From Amoebophrya sp. A120 (taxonomy: Eukaryota > Sar > Dinophyceae > Syndiniales > Amoebophryaceae), in the NCBI GenBank assembly GCA_905178155.1, contig CAJINV010000008.1, forward strand, positions 3,398,013 to 3,462,012: 64,000 bases of DNA, written 5' to 3'. Both the position numbers and the translations under genes were made by a program. Position 1 is the stretch's first letter. Each line of letters starts with the position of its first letter. The notes under the pieces are model-generated. The model saw nothing but the letters and a program-made list of their open reading frames with translations, ran no database searches and had not been told where the DNA came from. Below, one piece after another: positions 11,301-24,000 of this stretch.

Positions 11301-14094
11301 AAAGCTGACAGATTTGTCTAGCAGATTTCCCAGCTTGACTCTGGTGTGGGGACGTTTTTACTCAGGATACTCGGTCATCGGGGCCTACTTGCTGCAGCTG
11401 GAACACAAGCCGACGGTGTGGCAGTGGTGCAAGGCGAAGTTGTTGCGTTTTTTCAACGCACGCAAGCAGAGCAACGAAGTTGTTCAGCAAGACGGTGAAA
11501 CTCAGAAAAATCAGGGTGTAACTGCGACAAGTAATAACGGTGCTGCTGCGCTGATGATGCTGCAGGAGGGATCGCCGGTGGTGATCGATACTAGCGAACA
11601 GCATCACAAGTCGACAGACGGCAACAAGAACTGCGACTTCGGGTTGAAAAATCTGCTGCAGGAACAGACGCCCGAAAAGCTGCAAGCTTCGGACGCCAAA
11701 CTCGCAACAGGAAATAAAGCAAACGCCAATCAGCTGCACAACGGTTTGTTTCAAACCGCCTTCGTTGCGGCCAATGCGAACGATAGTACACCCACTGCAG
11801 CCATCGAACTTGCGGTGGCGGGTTTTCCACCGGAAAAAAAACCCGGAAACTACGCAAATACCGGGACCACGTCCATGTTCACGACCGTCGCAAATTATAC
11901 TAACGAGGAGGGGAAGCAGGAGGACGGGGAGCAGCAACAGCAGCGGACCACGCGCCTTCTCGACAAAGCTATGGACAAGACGTTTGAGTTTTTGACCGCG
12001 AAGAGAATCACCGTGAAAGATAACTACACGCTTTTTCCGGTAGCTTTACTGACGGTGCTGCTCTTCACGTCCCTCTCTATCTGGTTGTTTGCCGAGGCTA
12101 CCACCCTCCCCTCGCCCTCCGCGCCGTTTGAGTTTCTGCCGGACACCCACATCATGACCGGGTTTCACTCGGACAACTACCAGCTCTTCCTGTCCAGCGG
12201 GTCGAAATCCGAGTACCGCAAGCTGCACATCGTGTGGGGGCTCAACGCCGATCAGCCGTTGAAGAATCACGACGAGCTGTCGAAGTTCTTCCCGTGGACC
12301 TGGAACGCGGACCCGAATCTGGTGCCCATCGACGCGACCGACAAGGACAGCGTAAGTTTTATCCTGCGGCTCGGAGAGAAGCTGCAAAACCTGAACTGCA
12401 ACGGCAAAAGCTTTTGCAAGGACCGCGTCGTTGGGAACAAGATGTTCGTCCCCCGTTCCCTCGAGTGCGGGCTGCGAGACACGATCTTTCCCCAGCTACG
12501 GACCAGTGCAACCACTCCGGCTACGAAGTTGACGGAACTATACTACGACGGCGTAGGCGGAGGTTCAACAGCGTCAATCTCCTCGACTTTGGACGCGAGC
12601 GGCGGCTTCGACTACACGACTTTGTCCAACCCTACGTGGTCAGCTGCAACAGCTGGAGCAGCCGCGGGCACGTTGAGCGCAGGCGTTCTAGCCAAGGAGT
12701 CTTACTACCGCTCGCACGCCTCGTACGACTATTCGGCCCGCGCGAGGCACTCGTCGCCCGTGCGTCGAGTGTCCGGAGGCACTTCTGCGGCAGCGGATGA
12801 TCCGTTTGCCGTTGACTGGATCGAAACGACCGATGCGGCGCACCCCGGGACGGGCACGTTTGCCGGTCGGGTTTTCAAGTGGAAAGGGATGAGCAGTGCG
12901 GCCGGGGGAGCCTCTTTGCAGTACCAGCTCTATTCCCTGACGATCTCCATCCCGCTCACCGCTTTGAAGGACGGTACCAGTTTCACTGATTTGGAGTCCC
13001 TGAAGGAAACCGTGCGGGTAGGCGGGAAATAAAAAAAGTTATGTTTATTTGGTGTATTAATTAAACCTCCCTGTATTGATTCTGCCGAACATGATGCACG
13101 GCACAGTTTGTTACTACGCCAGTCTTCGTCATGCGCGAGAGCCGAGAACATCTGCGGAGTTCATGAATGCTGTCTTCACGTACTTACAACTCGTACGCAA
13201 GCTATGCAAAGGTGCGGCGTGCGTTCTGTTTTACACAAAGTAAAAACATAACTACTTTTTTCCGGGCTATAGAGGGAGCTTCTCGACCAAGAAAATGCCA
13301 GAGCGCCGGCGAAGCTTGGAAAAGCAATCCAGATTGCGGAGTACGGAACCTACACGTTAAACTACGAGCTGAAGCAAACTTTGGTGTCCGGCCTGATCCT
13401 CTTAATCCCGCTGTGTTTCGCGATCCTCCTCCTGGCCTCGCGAAACCTCGTCACGGCCTTCCTCGCGATTTTTAACGTGATCTGCATCGTGTCGCAGGTG
13501 ATGGGCAGTTTCCGCCTGATGGACTGGGAGCTGGGCCTGCTGGAAACGGTGGCCGGGATTCTGGTCATTGGCTTGGCTATGGACTACACGCTGCACTTTT
13601 CGCACGTGTACACGGAGGCGGGCCGAATCGATAGTGATGCTCCTCATGTGGAACAAGCTGCGGATGGAGAGAATAAGCACAGAACAGGCGTCGATCCGGA
13701 GTCGAAGCTGCACAGTGAGGACCACGACGGCCCTACGCACAGCTACGAGTCCCGCGAGTCCCGGGTGCAGTTTGCCTTCCAGCACATGGGCCCGACGATC
13801 TTTGCCGGTTTCTCAACCAGCATCGCCGCGGGTCTGTTTCTGATGCTGTTCTGCGTCACGCCCTTCTTCCAGCAGATGGGGGTGGCGATCTTTCTCACCA
13901 TCCTCTACTCGCTCGTCATGTCGCTGTTTTACCTGCCCGCGGTGCTGCTGCTCTGCGGCCCGAGCGGGAAGTTCGGGGACTTGGTGCTGCTCTACCGCGA
14001 GTTCAAGGCCCGCACCATCGGGGAGGCGCGTGGTTCCACGGGACAGAAGGATGAAAGCGGGATCAGAAACGGAGCGGCTGCGGTGGAGCCGTGA
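8320..14094 (+). CDS. RND-superfamily membrane protein, Dispatched/Patched-like
   Basis: Six exons (8320-8569, 8792-9069, 9412-9685, 10053-11090, 11375-13017, 13273-14094) sum to 4305 nt, giving a 1434-residue protein ending at the TGA at 14092-14094. The exact multiple of three supports the model. It has the two-halved RND layout: a first membrane segment (LLQITLTCIVLYVLALV), a large extracytoplasmic domain, and a sterol-sensing-like block at about residues 375-610 containing GADDFFVIW near residue 448. A long low-complexity cytoplasmic loop follows, then a seventh membrane segment near residue 832, a second external domain, and a final membrane block with GLAMDYTLHFSHVY near residue 1260. 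The Asp residues in the fourth and tenth membrane segments are those RND proteins use for proton coupling. The likely role is transport of lipids or lipid-linked cargo; substrate unknown. Four introns are mobile elements and one (13018-13272) is ordinary GT-AG. Confidence 0.88.
8570..8786 (+). mobile_element. Introner element with GTGCACAAC terminal repeats
   Basis: The left end carries TATGAGAGTGCACAACGCCC; the right end is its near-perfect inverse, ending GGGAGTTGTGCACTGTCATG, with runs of C and G matching for about 25 bp. Flanks are CGGGC (8565-8569) and CGGGT (8787-8791). Removal joins YYPTG to (S/P)VEVEKN in frame. Confidence 0.85.
9070..9406 (+). mobile_element. Introner-like element, short TIR, eroded TSD
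   Basis: Starts TATCAAAATGAAA and ends TTTCATTTCGATA, an inverted repeat of about 13 bp with one mismatch. Flanks GCAAT and CCAAC match at only three of five positions, suggesting an old insertion. Removing 9070-9411 joins KGGN to SNVFTRGN in frame. Confidence 0.65.
9686..10047 (+). mobile_element. Introner element, TSD CGACC
   Basis: Left end TATCCGGGCGCAGAAG, right end CTTCTGCCCTTCCATA (inverse with mismatches). Perfect 5-bp repeats CGACC lie at 9681-9685 and 10048-10052. Removal joins ERIFD to RYEVDNQ in frame. Confidence 0.8.
11091..11369 (+). mobile_element. Introner element, family A (GTAAAAACGT TIR), TSD CTCGG
   Basis: Left end TATCGTGAGTAAAAACG continues into CCCCACACCAGAGT; the right end is the inverse, ending GTTTTTACTCAGGATA. 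Perfect CTCGG repeats sit at 11086-11090 and 11370-11374. Removal joins CFPS to VIGAYLL in frame. It has the same length, orientation and family as the element at 34327. Confidence 0.93.
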
Positions 14095-15269
14095 GGAAGA
14101 AAGGCTGTTCAGTACACTTTTTCTATTTATACTCGTTCCAGAGCAACACAGTCTGAGATTACTTATTAGTGATCGTTTATTCGAGACGAACAGGCACGGT
14201 ACTAGTTTAGGTCATTTTCCAAGAATAAAGTTAGGCAATTTCAAATTCACTGTGCATCATATTGCGCAGCAAACGGTAGTTAGTTCTACAGAGACACATA
14301 GCAATTGCTGTCCATTTACTACAGTTCAGATTTTTTGATTTCAAAAATCGTCGCACATAAATAACCCGGGGTGGTGCGTCCCCCATGGTGCTTCTATGAC
14401 CGTTCTATTGAAACACTGTAGAAGCTTCATCATGTAGTTCTCTTTTTTTGGCACGTAAAAAAATGAACTTTTTGAATAGGTAAAGAAGCTCTTCGTCTTG
14501 GCATAGTTACACACAGTTTCTTCACATGCTGTCCAGACGTCTGTTGCCACACAGAACATGGAGAGGGCTTCACAGTCACATACTAGCCGGTTACGTTTCT
14601 GCACAGCAATGATGAGCCAATTGATGTTGCACTGCACACGATCGCTTTTTTAGGAGAGAGATTCCCGTAAAAGGGAGGCGGATAGGAAACAGGATTCTCA
14701 GAATGCTGATTCCCTATGCGCCTTCTGGTCTCAAAAATTCGTCGTGTCGTCGCTGGCCCAGTGGATTATCGGAAGAACAAGGGGGCGTAGTGCGGTTGTT
14801 ATTTCTGCTGGCTTCTTTGATGTTGGTCTTGGTTCCACCGGCTACAGATCGAGATCGACAGAAATCAGCAAGATCATCTGATCGGAAAACACATTGTGGC
14901 ACGTTGCTAGTTGAAAAGCTCTGGAAGGCACGGATCAGGTTACAAAAAATGCTAGCAAATCGCGAGCATGCAAGGATCTGTGTTGCAGAGTGAAAAAGAT
15001 AGAATTGATTGGATTTGACAACGTCTCTTTGACAGTTGATCAACTACAAATTTATTTGTTTCTGCTGGCGTTTGGGCGAGATCAAGAAGTGGAGCTCGAG
15101 CCATGGGTTTGGTCTGTGACGCGAAGAGCTTTCCTATTCCAGTACACAAAGAAAATCCGCTGTCCTTCGCTTCTGAAAATTCAGGTACAAAAAGAGCTTG
15201 TCCTTAGTAAGGAAGTAGTATTTATTTTGGCTTAGAGATTCGTGGCATAGCGGCAAACCTTCCCCAAGC
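14095..15269. other. Intergenic region
   Basis: About 1.2 kb, lower in GC than the genes. It contains only short ORFs without recognisable motifs, including a 96-codon plus ORF at 14703-14993 with one hydrophobic stretch. I see no RNA gene or clear repeat. Confidence 0.5.
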
Positions 15270-17390
15270 ATGTTCCTTCTAGACATCGAAGACACTGAGT
15301 CGGACAATTTCCCCTGGAGCCCCGAGCTCGCTGTTGAAGAAGATGATGGCACACCGGCGGCGACAGGCATAGCTGACGAAATATCTACTGCTGACCACGC
15401 GCAGCACGACGCTCACGTCGATGAACGTCGCGCGAAGCCCCTGCCGGTGAAAAACTTGAAATGCCCGAAGTGCGAGCGGAAGCTGTGTTTGTGTCGCCAC
15501 GTCAAGACACACCTGGACCGGTTGGTGGCGGAGCTGCGAAGCGGGCGAGAGGATGCGCAGCAGGCTTCTGGGGTTTTGGCCGACGGCGCTCCTCGTCAAG
15601 CGGCTGTTGACTGTCAGTTGCAAAGCTGTCGGGTTTGGGTTTTGCAACACGTGCGGGAATCGCAGAAGAACGCCATCAGCAGCGTACCAGTCCTGAGAGC
15701 TTGTCTGGGGGGTCTAGAGCGAAGGCACGGGCAGGAGGACGCCACGCACCACGGCAGCACGCATCGGATCAATTCGATTCGCGTCCACACCACGGCGCCA
15801 CCCAAACCGGGTTCGTCCGAAGGAGCGGCAGCTGCACCACAGCAAGAAAATCGATCTCCATGGTCGCCCGAGTTTCCCGCAGCATGGAAAAATATGCTGA
15901 ACAGCCCGAATACCGTCTTGCTGTGGCCGGGAGAGAATTCCGTGTCTCTGGAAGACGTGGTGGCGGGAATGAAGGGCGATGAGCTTGATATTGCTGTTGC
16001 ACCAGCGAGGAGTAGTTATATTGGAGGCGGCGCAACCCATACGGAAGATGAAAGTCATAGTAGTGCACCGAGTTCTTGTTCTGTTGGCGAACAAGCACAG
16101 ACCGATCCTTACTCTACGCCACCGCGGGCTGTCGTTGCATCGGAAGGCGCGACCACTGCGCGAACACAGCGTGCGTTGAATACCCCTTTGACAGCGTCAC
16201 GAATGCCGGCTGGAAGTGAAAAACGATGCGAGTACGAGCCCTTAGATGATCATATGCAAGACCCCGACGAAGGAGAAAATTCCTCGGGTCGTGGAAGAAG
16301 TTTATCTCCAAAATGCCGTATCATCAGCCTCCTGGCGCTCGACGGCACCTGGAGTCAGGCGCGCCAGCTGTACCAGGCGTTACTCCACTCGTTTCCGGAC
16401 GAGATGGAAAGGATGAAGCGGATCCATTTGAATACGTCATACGAAAAATCGCTCTACGAGGGCATCCGCAAGGAACCCAAAAAGGGCTTTGTCTCCACAC
16501 TCGAGGCGGTGGCGCTGTGCCTTCCGCTGATAGACGAGCGAAATGCAAAAGTCGCGGAATTCTTAACCAACTGCTTCGACGCCGTTTGCTCGGAAATGAG
16601 GCGATTTTCAGAAAGCTGCGACAGTGTTGTTGCATTACAGAGTCGTGGGTGTATAAGGAACGAGCATGAAGGAGTCAAGAATGCTAATGGAGCATCAGAC
16701 GCAGCGAACCACGCTAAAACTTCTAGTACCAAGTGCCTTATTTCTACTCCCGGACGCGGCGGCAAGAGTGCTGAGCACGACCTATTGTTGAAAAATGGGG
16801 CAGCGGGACGTCGAACCCTCTTCGACCACAACAAGCGAACCCCAAAAATGGACCCCAAGTACTGTGATACGAAGGAGCAGCTTTTCACGATTGTCCGCGA
16901 CGAGCGCGACCCGTTGACCAACAAAGTGACCTACGTCCCGGTAGACTTGGAAAGGGAACTTTTACAGTACGAAAACATCGTGGACACGGTGCTGTTTCAC
17001 CACGACGGTGGATATTTTTCATCACCGCCATCAGCTTATAACTCGTGCCCCAACTCAATCGAGGGTTCGACTTCTGAGGACGGCGGCGGGGAGGAGGAGG
17101 AGCACCATCTCGCAATTATATCGGGAGATGATGTTGCGGCCAATGAAGCTACTGGTACAACTGAAGGAGGAACGGAGTCAACAATGAAATCAAAAGTACG
17201 AGCTGTAAAAATGTTGACCAAAAATATACACACTCACGGGCTTTTTCACAATGAAAAGTTTGGCACCTATTCTGCCGTAAAGCAGTATACAGAAATGCTA
17301 AACCAGGTTTTGCAAAAGAAAAAAGGCGAGCGCTTCACTGTGCAGCCGAGTTTCCGGCTGAGGAAATTGAATACTGAAGTTGAGCATTAG
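15270..17390 (+). CDS. DTW-domain protein, probable tRNA-uridine aminocarboxypropyltransferase
   Basis: An intronless 706-residue frame. The DTW family (TapT/TuaA, DTWD1/2) adds the 3-amino-3-carboxypropyl group of S-adenosylmethionine to uridine in tRNA. Visible features are a Cys cluster CPKCERKLCLC near residue 65, VLQHVRESQKNAIS near residue 125, LLWPGENSVSLEDV near residue 212, the defining DGTWSQAR at residues 358-365 (16341 onward), and STLEAVALCLPLI about 55 residues later. All occur in the order expected. Typical family members are 200-350 residues. Here the domain is stretched by Ser/Ala-rich inserts and followed by an extra tail of about 290 residues with a DPLTNKVTYVPVDLERELLQ segment I do not recognise. 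The start is the ATG at 15270, just before the first acidic stretch. Confidence 0.85.
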   Translation: MFLLDIEDTESDNFPWSPELAVEEDDGTPAATGIADEISTADHAQHDAHVDERRAKPLPVKNLKCPKCERKLCLCRHVKTHLDRLVAELRSGREDAQQASGVLADGAPRQAAVDCQLQSCRVWVLQHVRESQKNAISSVPVLRACLGGLERRHGQEDATHHGSTHRINSIRVHTTAPPKPGSSEGAAAAPQQENRSPWSPEFPAAWKNMLNSPNTVLLWPGENSVSLEDVVAGMKGDELDIAVAPARSSYIGGGATHTEDESHSSAPSSCSVGEQAQTDPYSTPPRAVVASEGATTARTQRALNTPLTASRMPAGSEKRCEYEPLDDHMQDPDEGENSSGRGRSLSPKCRIISLLALDGTWSQARQLYQALLHSFPDEMERMKRIHLNTSYEKSLYEGIRKEPKKGFVSTLEAVALCLPLIDERNAKVAEFLTNCFDAVCSEMRRFSESCDSVVALQSRGCIRNEHEGVKNANGASDAANHAKTSSTKCLISTPGRGGKSAEHDLLLKNGAAGRRTLFDHNKRTPKMDPKYCDTKEQLFTIVRDERDPLTNKVTYVPVDLERELLQYENIVDTVLFHHDGGYFSSPPSAYNSCPNSIEGSTSEDGGGEEEEHHLAIISGDDVAANEATGTTEGGTESTMKSKVRAVKMLTKNIHTHGLFHNEKFGTYSAVKQYTEMLNQVLQKKKGERFTVQPSFRLRKLNTEVEH

Positions 17391-18033
17391 CAGGACCAGT
17401 GCTTCGGGCGAATTTTTCTATGTGACAGTGATCTAGCTTTCCGAGCGACTTGTAAAGCACATAAGCGACGATTCAAGTTTTTGCTAGCGGCTCGAGAAGA
17501 TGCGGGAGCTTCCAAAAAATAAAGAAAGGCACTTTGCTCAAATGTTGGCTCGAGTGTTCCAGAAACGACGCACGACGCTGGCAAAAAGATTTTCTGATGA
17601 CGGGTAACAAACGGATGTTGAAACGGATCCCCACAGTATTTCGAACCCGAATTTTGAAGTCGGTTCGTTTATTCCATGCACGAGTTTCCTAATTTATTCT
17701 CATATCATTTTCTGCAACCGGCGATGATAATCTTGTCGTTTTCATCCCCAAAACCATCGTGTTTGTTGCAGCATTATAGGTTTGATCTGCAAGAAACATC
17801 AGCCACAGTGTGCCCAGATGTAAGAATGTGGTACTTCTCCGTAGGAGTCGATTTGAAGTTTTTGTAGAAACTTTTTCATTTTTGAATTTGCCTTTGGTCT
17901 TCACCTTTTGGATTGCAGTATGTGCATCAACAACGGAGCAAGGGACTAGAAGAACATTAGGCACGCGTCTTCCATATGTGAACATCGTGCACAAGAAATA
18001 ATTCATTTCTGAAGCAGATCATGATTCCGTGCG
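17391..18033. other. Intergenic region
   Basis: About 640 bp between two plus-strand genes. Only short ORFs are present, with no motif, repeat or RNA gene seen. It should hold the 3' end of the DTW gene and the promoter of the SUN-domain gene. Confidence 0.5.
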
Positions 18034-21000
18034 ATGCGGCGACTGATTCCTCTCATTGCCCTCTTCTGCTTGGGCTGTCCGAGGTTCGTTTGGCCCGAGG
18101 TAATTTTTCGCCCAGAGAAAAATGCGCAGAGCAAGCACGATCAGGACGCCGGGCAGAAGTCCACTCTCGAGGAGGGTCGTTCTTCTCCCACACGAGATAC
18201 TACTCACGCACCGAACGCCGGACCGGACGCCGTGGGGGAAGCTCGGGGAGCAGCAGCAGAGAAGCCAATAACAACTGTCAGGAGTACAACATCAATTGCG
18301 GGGGAGCAGGCACCTTCGGCGAAGAAAGTAGGCGCGTCAACGCAGCAGACCGAAGATGCCCGAACACCGGAGGATCGGAGGACAGAACACAAACAGACGG
18401 CGCACGAAATTGGAGAAGAAGAAGACGCTCCAGGAGAAGAAGATGTGGTAGCGGAGGTTCTGAAAAAGAAAGCTGCAGCGGAGACAGCAAAAAGAACCAC
18501 ACATTTTGCAGCGAGGGTAGAAGTAGAAGAAGGAGCAGAATTGTTGGCGACAAAACAAAAACTCCAGAAGCCTCGTCCAACAATTTCAAAAGAGGACGAA
18601 GATAGTAGACAGACGACTGTAGTGAACCTCCAGGACGAGAAAGAACAGTATCAAAGAGAAACGAACTTGGCTTCCGAAGCCGTTCTGGACGAGGCTGTGC
18701 CAACATTACTAGATAAAAGCGAAAAGATACCTGCAGACGTTCTTACGGCTCCTGTGTCTACACTCCCCACGGATCATCCGCCCCCCGACGTGCCGGAAAA
18801 AAGCGGCGATGCGGTGCCTCCGCGCAAAGAAGAAGCTCCTACATCACCGCCACAAGGGAAAACAACCTCGGAAGTCGAAGAGCAGCCTCCGCGCCTCCTT
18901 CCGAGGATATTTTCTCGGGCGTCAGTGGCACGGAGTTCCACCAAAGATATGCTGGTGGGGGAAGTAGAGCAGATCCGGATGAAGAAAGACCAGCACGAAG
19001 TTGTCAAGGATAACAACCCGGGCAGTCTGGGTGAACAGCATCAAGACCGCACTTCTACAGCGACAAGAGACCACGACGACAAAAAGCTCGAGAGAGGTCG
19101 TGCCGAGAGGACGGATCACGAACGCCAAATGAACCAGCGCTTCGCGGCCGCTCTGGTGGAGCAGGACGACCCCGTTTACAACGACAAGGCGAAGAATAGC
19201 GACGACTCGCATAGCGACAGCGACTTTCCCCCCGACAGTGACGACCCGAGTGTTGTACCTCTCGTTGTACCAGCACGCAGCCTGCTGCATCAGGATACGA
19301 ATGTTTTTCTTGCCGATGAAGATCCCAGCAGCAGGTCTGTACTACACCATCAACCCCGGCAGTTTTTTCTGTCCCCGTTTGACGACGCGTGCGGTGAAAA
19401 GGAATCTGCCGTGGTGAACCAATTTGCGCTGCTGAACTCCGCAGAACAGGTACTGTTGCCGTACGAGCAGTTCTCATCGGCCACCGGTACAGCAAGGAGC
19501 TCCGGATCAAGTAGTACAGCTGCCCTCCCGCAGGAAAGACATGGTGCCCAGCATCCAACGACTTTCTACCGTTGCGACTTTCTCTTCCTGCCCTCCTGGT
19601 ACCAGCCCCTGTTTCCGCAACAGCAAAAGTGCGGGAACCAAAGACTCGACTACTGCCTGTTCAGCAGCAGCCGCGGCCTGGTGCTGTACGATTCTGGCAC
19701 GAGGACCGCGGGCCTTTTCCCGACACATGGCCTTCGCGCGGGAGAGGAAATGATGGACTTGTACGAGTTAATGACTTTTGACGGAACTACAACGGTGAAC
19801 GCTAATGAGTACCGGTCGCTCGAGCGGTACAAGGCGGAGCTCTGCGCGCTGAGCAATTTTCCATTTCCGGCCGTCAAGCTGAACCCGATCCACTACTACC
19901 GCTACCCCTGGGTCCGCAAGTGGTTCCAAGAGCGCGAAAAGCACTGTCTCGACTACGAGCAGGAACAAGCAGGGCTCCTGACCTCCTCCGGTACGCAGCA
20001 TGAAGAACGGTGCGCGCTTTTGAAGTCGCAAGCGAGCAAGCATTTGCTGTATCTGCCGGACTACTTTGGCGCCTCTGGCAGGTTGGATGACGGGCCGTTG
20101 AGGACGACGCTGCACTTCTTCCTCGGCCAGTCGCACTGGCGGGAAAACGAGTGGTGGAAGCTCGGGATGACAGAAACGTTTTGCCACCCCTTCTTGCAGC
20201 GAGCGAACTACTGCAGCGAGTCGGCCGTCCAGCCGGAGTTTGCGCCCAGAGGGATGGCCGAGGAGAAACCGGACGAGGCCGCAGCAGAGCCGGTCAAGTG
20301 GAAAAGTATATTGATTGAGGGTTCATTCTTGTCATCAAAGCGTGATATGAACCATTCTCGACGTCGCACTGCTCTAGTTCTGTGCACGCGTCGCGTTATT
20401 TTTGCAATCCTTTGACTGTGGTTGTTGACGTGATGGCTAGTTGTCATGATCAGAGAGGTGGACAAGAAATTGTCTGCAATCTCATGGGCTTTGTTTTGGC
20501 TTTGCTCAACCTGGACTGTAAATGTGGTTTTCAACAACGTTGAGTTTATGTAGCAGAGAAGTTTTTATGAAAGGACAAAGAGCTAGAACATCATCAACTC
20601 CGAAAAATATTTACACAACAGCCTGGACCCCGCGCGCCCCGCTCCGTGGTCGAACCACGTTCCGCGCAAAGACCTACCTTCGTCTCGAGCTCGAGAAATG
20701 CCGCATTACCGAGCCGTTTTACCAGTGCGATGCGTACAAGGGCGCGGAGTGGACGGTGATCTGGCGGCACATTGGGCCGTTCGTTGCCGACGCGATGTAC
20801 GGGCTGGACGTGGAGCAGGTGCATACCAAATTTCTCCCCGGCACGGTCGCGGCCGACCCGTTGCGGCGGTACAACGAGCAAAGGAGGACGCGAATCGCGC
20901 ACCGGGGGGAGACGTTACGGCAGCTGGAGTTGGAGCGCCAGCGGCAGCTCGAGCAGGAACGCCTGGAGCAGGAGCTTCGGGAGAATGCGACAGCAGCGAA

Positions 21001-24000
21001 TGCGACAAACGACACCGCAGTCGAAGAAGTAGCAGACGAGGCGCAGCAGCAGTCCGCGGGTAGTCTGATGGGGAATCTGCTCGGTGCCATCCTCGACCCG
21101 CTGGGCAGGGGGAAGGCAGCAACGGCGGAAAAAGAAGCTGCTACAAAAGATCTCCGACTTTCATCCGAGGAAGTTGCGAGCAAAGACGATGCTGCAACGG
21201 CAGCGGGTCGTGAAGATGACGACGACGTTATAGAGACGGAAGAAGAGGATGATGATTCATCCCCCGACACAGAAGATGAAGATGACGAGGAGGATGAAGA
21301 AGCAGACCCTGCTGCTGGTGCAGCTTCCGACGAGCCGTTGACCCACTACATGCACTCGGTGCCGATCCCGGATGTGTGGCTGGACGGGGCGTTCTCCGCA
21401 TTCGAGCCCTTCGTGGAGGAGAAAAAGAAGCTGGAGGAGAAGGAAATTCTGGAAAAGAACCGGTTCCTCACCACCGCGATCAATCTGAAGGAGGATTTAA
21501 AGAAGATGGAGTTCGACTACGCCAATCAAGCGGCGGGCGCGAAGATTTTGGACTTCGCGGAAGGCACCACGGGCGCGTCGCACGTGCTGCGGCCCGACCC
21601 CGCGGCCTACATGCTCACCCCCTGCTCGCACACCCCGAGCTGGTTCGTGATCGGACTGCCCGAGTACATATCGCTGGAAAAAGTGGGGTTCTCCTCGCTG
21701 GAGTTCTTCGCCTCGCAGTTTCGGCACCTGCAGATCCTCGGGTCGTCCTCCTACCCCGTCGAGCGCTGGCGGGTGCTGGCGGAGGTGGAGCTGTCGCTGT
21801 CGGAAACCCACCAGATTTTCGACGTGAGCCAGCGGTGCGGGCGCCAGGAGAACGGCTGCTGGGTGCGGTTCCTGAAGATTCGCGCCCTGTCCCACTACAA
21901 CCTGGACGGGTCCGTGTACTGCGCGCTGACAAAGATACAGGTGTTCGGCGGCACGGCGCTGAAGGAACTGGACCGGCAGCTGGAGAAGGAGGACGAGGCG
22001 CTGTCCAGCCAAAACCTCCCGGTGCCGAACGTGCAGGACGTGCTCGGGGAGTACCACGACCGCGAGAACTTTTTCTCCCTCGAGCCCGACCTGTTCCTCA
22101 AGCGGTTGGGGATTTTCGACACGGCGGGCTACCTGCGGATGAGCGGCGGCACCCCTGTGAGTTCTCCTACGGCGGTCGTTGGAGCTGCGCCCGCCGCCGG
22201 TGCGAGCAGCTCTGCTTCGCTGAACGCCGGCGGACAGCCAGCCGCTGCGCCGGTGATGTGGCCGTCTTCCGACGGGTCGTCGGGGGCCGCGCAGCCGGAG
22301 CAGGCGGGCGGCGGGGCAGGTGGGGCCAGCACAGCCACGAGCACGTCCACGCTGGGCGGCGGACAACAGGGGAGTAGTGCTGCGGATCTTTCTGCAAGTG
22401 GAGCGACAGCAGGTGGTCTCCCACTCACCGGCAAGAATAACGGCGGAGAGCTACACCCCACCGGCAGCCTTTTGCGGAGAAAGGGCAGCGAGTTGCTCGG
22501 TCCGCAAGCGAACGGGAGCAGTAGCGGGCAGGATGGAAAAATCCGATCGCAGACGGAAAACGGCGGACAGCAAGCCGCTGACTTTGGAGGTGCAAGCGCA
22601 AGTGGAATGGATTCGTCGTTTCGGGCAGAGCAGAACCAAAACAACAAACCGACATCAAATGACGGCGGTGCTGGTTCAATGCCATATAATTCGGGCACAA
22701 GAACAACTATATCAGGGGCCGATGGGGGAGACAGTTCGTTGTCAGGAACACCAGCAGTCTCAGGTTCAGCCACTGCTGGCGGAGGCGATTCTGGAAATGC
22801 CGCCCCATCGTCCTCTGCCGCAGCTGGACAAGCCAACATAACCGCGACCGGTGCGGGAGAGGTTGGTGGTACGACCAGCACGGCCGCCGCGACGAAATCG
22901 CCGCCGCAGACGCTAAATTTTGTCGGGGACGAGGGCGATTACACGCCACCGATAGAAACGAGTCATCCCATGAGCGCTGCTTCGGTGTCCGCCCGGATCC
23001 TACAGTTTGATGACCTGGACGGAAATTTTCCCTGGATGACAAGCGCGGGGGACAAGTCCCTGACCAATATCGGTGGGACGAAGGAGGCCACGAATCTGCT
23101 GAAGCAGATCGTGACGCTCTTCGATGCCAACGCGAAGCGAGGCAGTGCAGACGGCGCAGGTAGTGGCGGTGAGGGCGTTGGCACTGGTAGCGACCCCGGC
23201 TCGGCAGGTGGACACTACGCGAATAGCGCGAGCAACATGCAGCAGCTGGACACGCTGCTCACCTCCTTGATTGGCCAAGCCGGCGGACCGCATCACGCCG
23301 GGGCGGACGGCCGGGGGCTTCCGACCGATTTTCTGTACAGCGAGGACTCCTTGACCGGGGCGGGTGCCAGGGCGGCGAAGGCGCTAACGCCGGTCAACAT
23401 GCCCGGGGGCACCGAAAAGCCGGCCCTGATGCGCATTTTGGAAAACATTCGCCTGCTGGAAGCGAAGCACGTGGACCTGTCCAAGTTGTCGCGGAATCTG
23501 GTGGGGAGCATGCGCAACTTTGAACTACTGTTGGCGCTGCTCTCCTCGGTGCTGCTCAACGTCGAAAGCGCCACGAAAGACTACAAGACACGGGTGGAAC
23601 GGGTGCACCGGCTGGTGTTAGGAGGCACGGGCGCGAACGAACGGAAAAACGCACTCAGCCGCGAGCACTGCTTCTCGCCACAGAGCACTGGTCTTGTTGC
23701 AGCAGGGGCTTCGGCGAGTGTCTCGGGCGGAAGTAGCAGTGTCGCGGCCGTCAAGAACGAAACGCTCGCGAACCAGACCGGCGCGGTTGTGTCGGCAGCC
23801 GGCGGCATTGTCCTAAACCAAGCCAGTGGAGCGGATGGTAAAAAGTCCTTTCAGGATTTCAGACTACTACACGGAGTTGATATTTTCATACGGTTTTTTT
23901 GAATTCGACGCACTTTATATAGGATCATGAGAACCTACCCCGTCCGCAGGTATCAGCTCTACCGCCACCACAGGCGGCGCCGCCTCCGCGGCGTCTTCAC

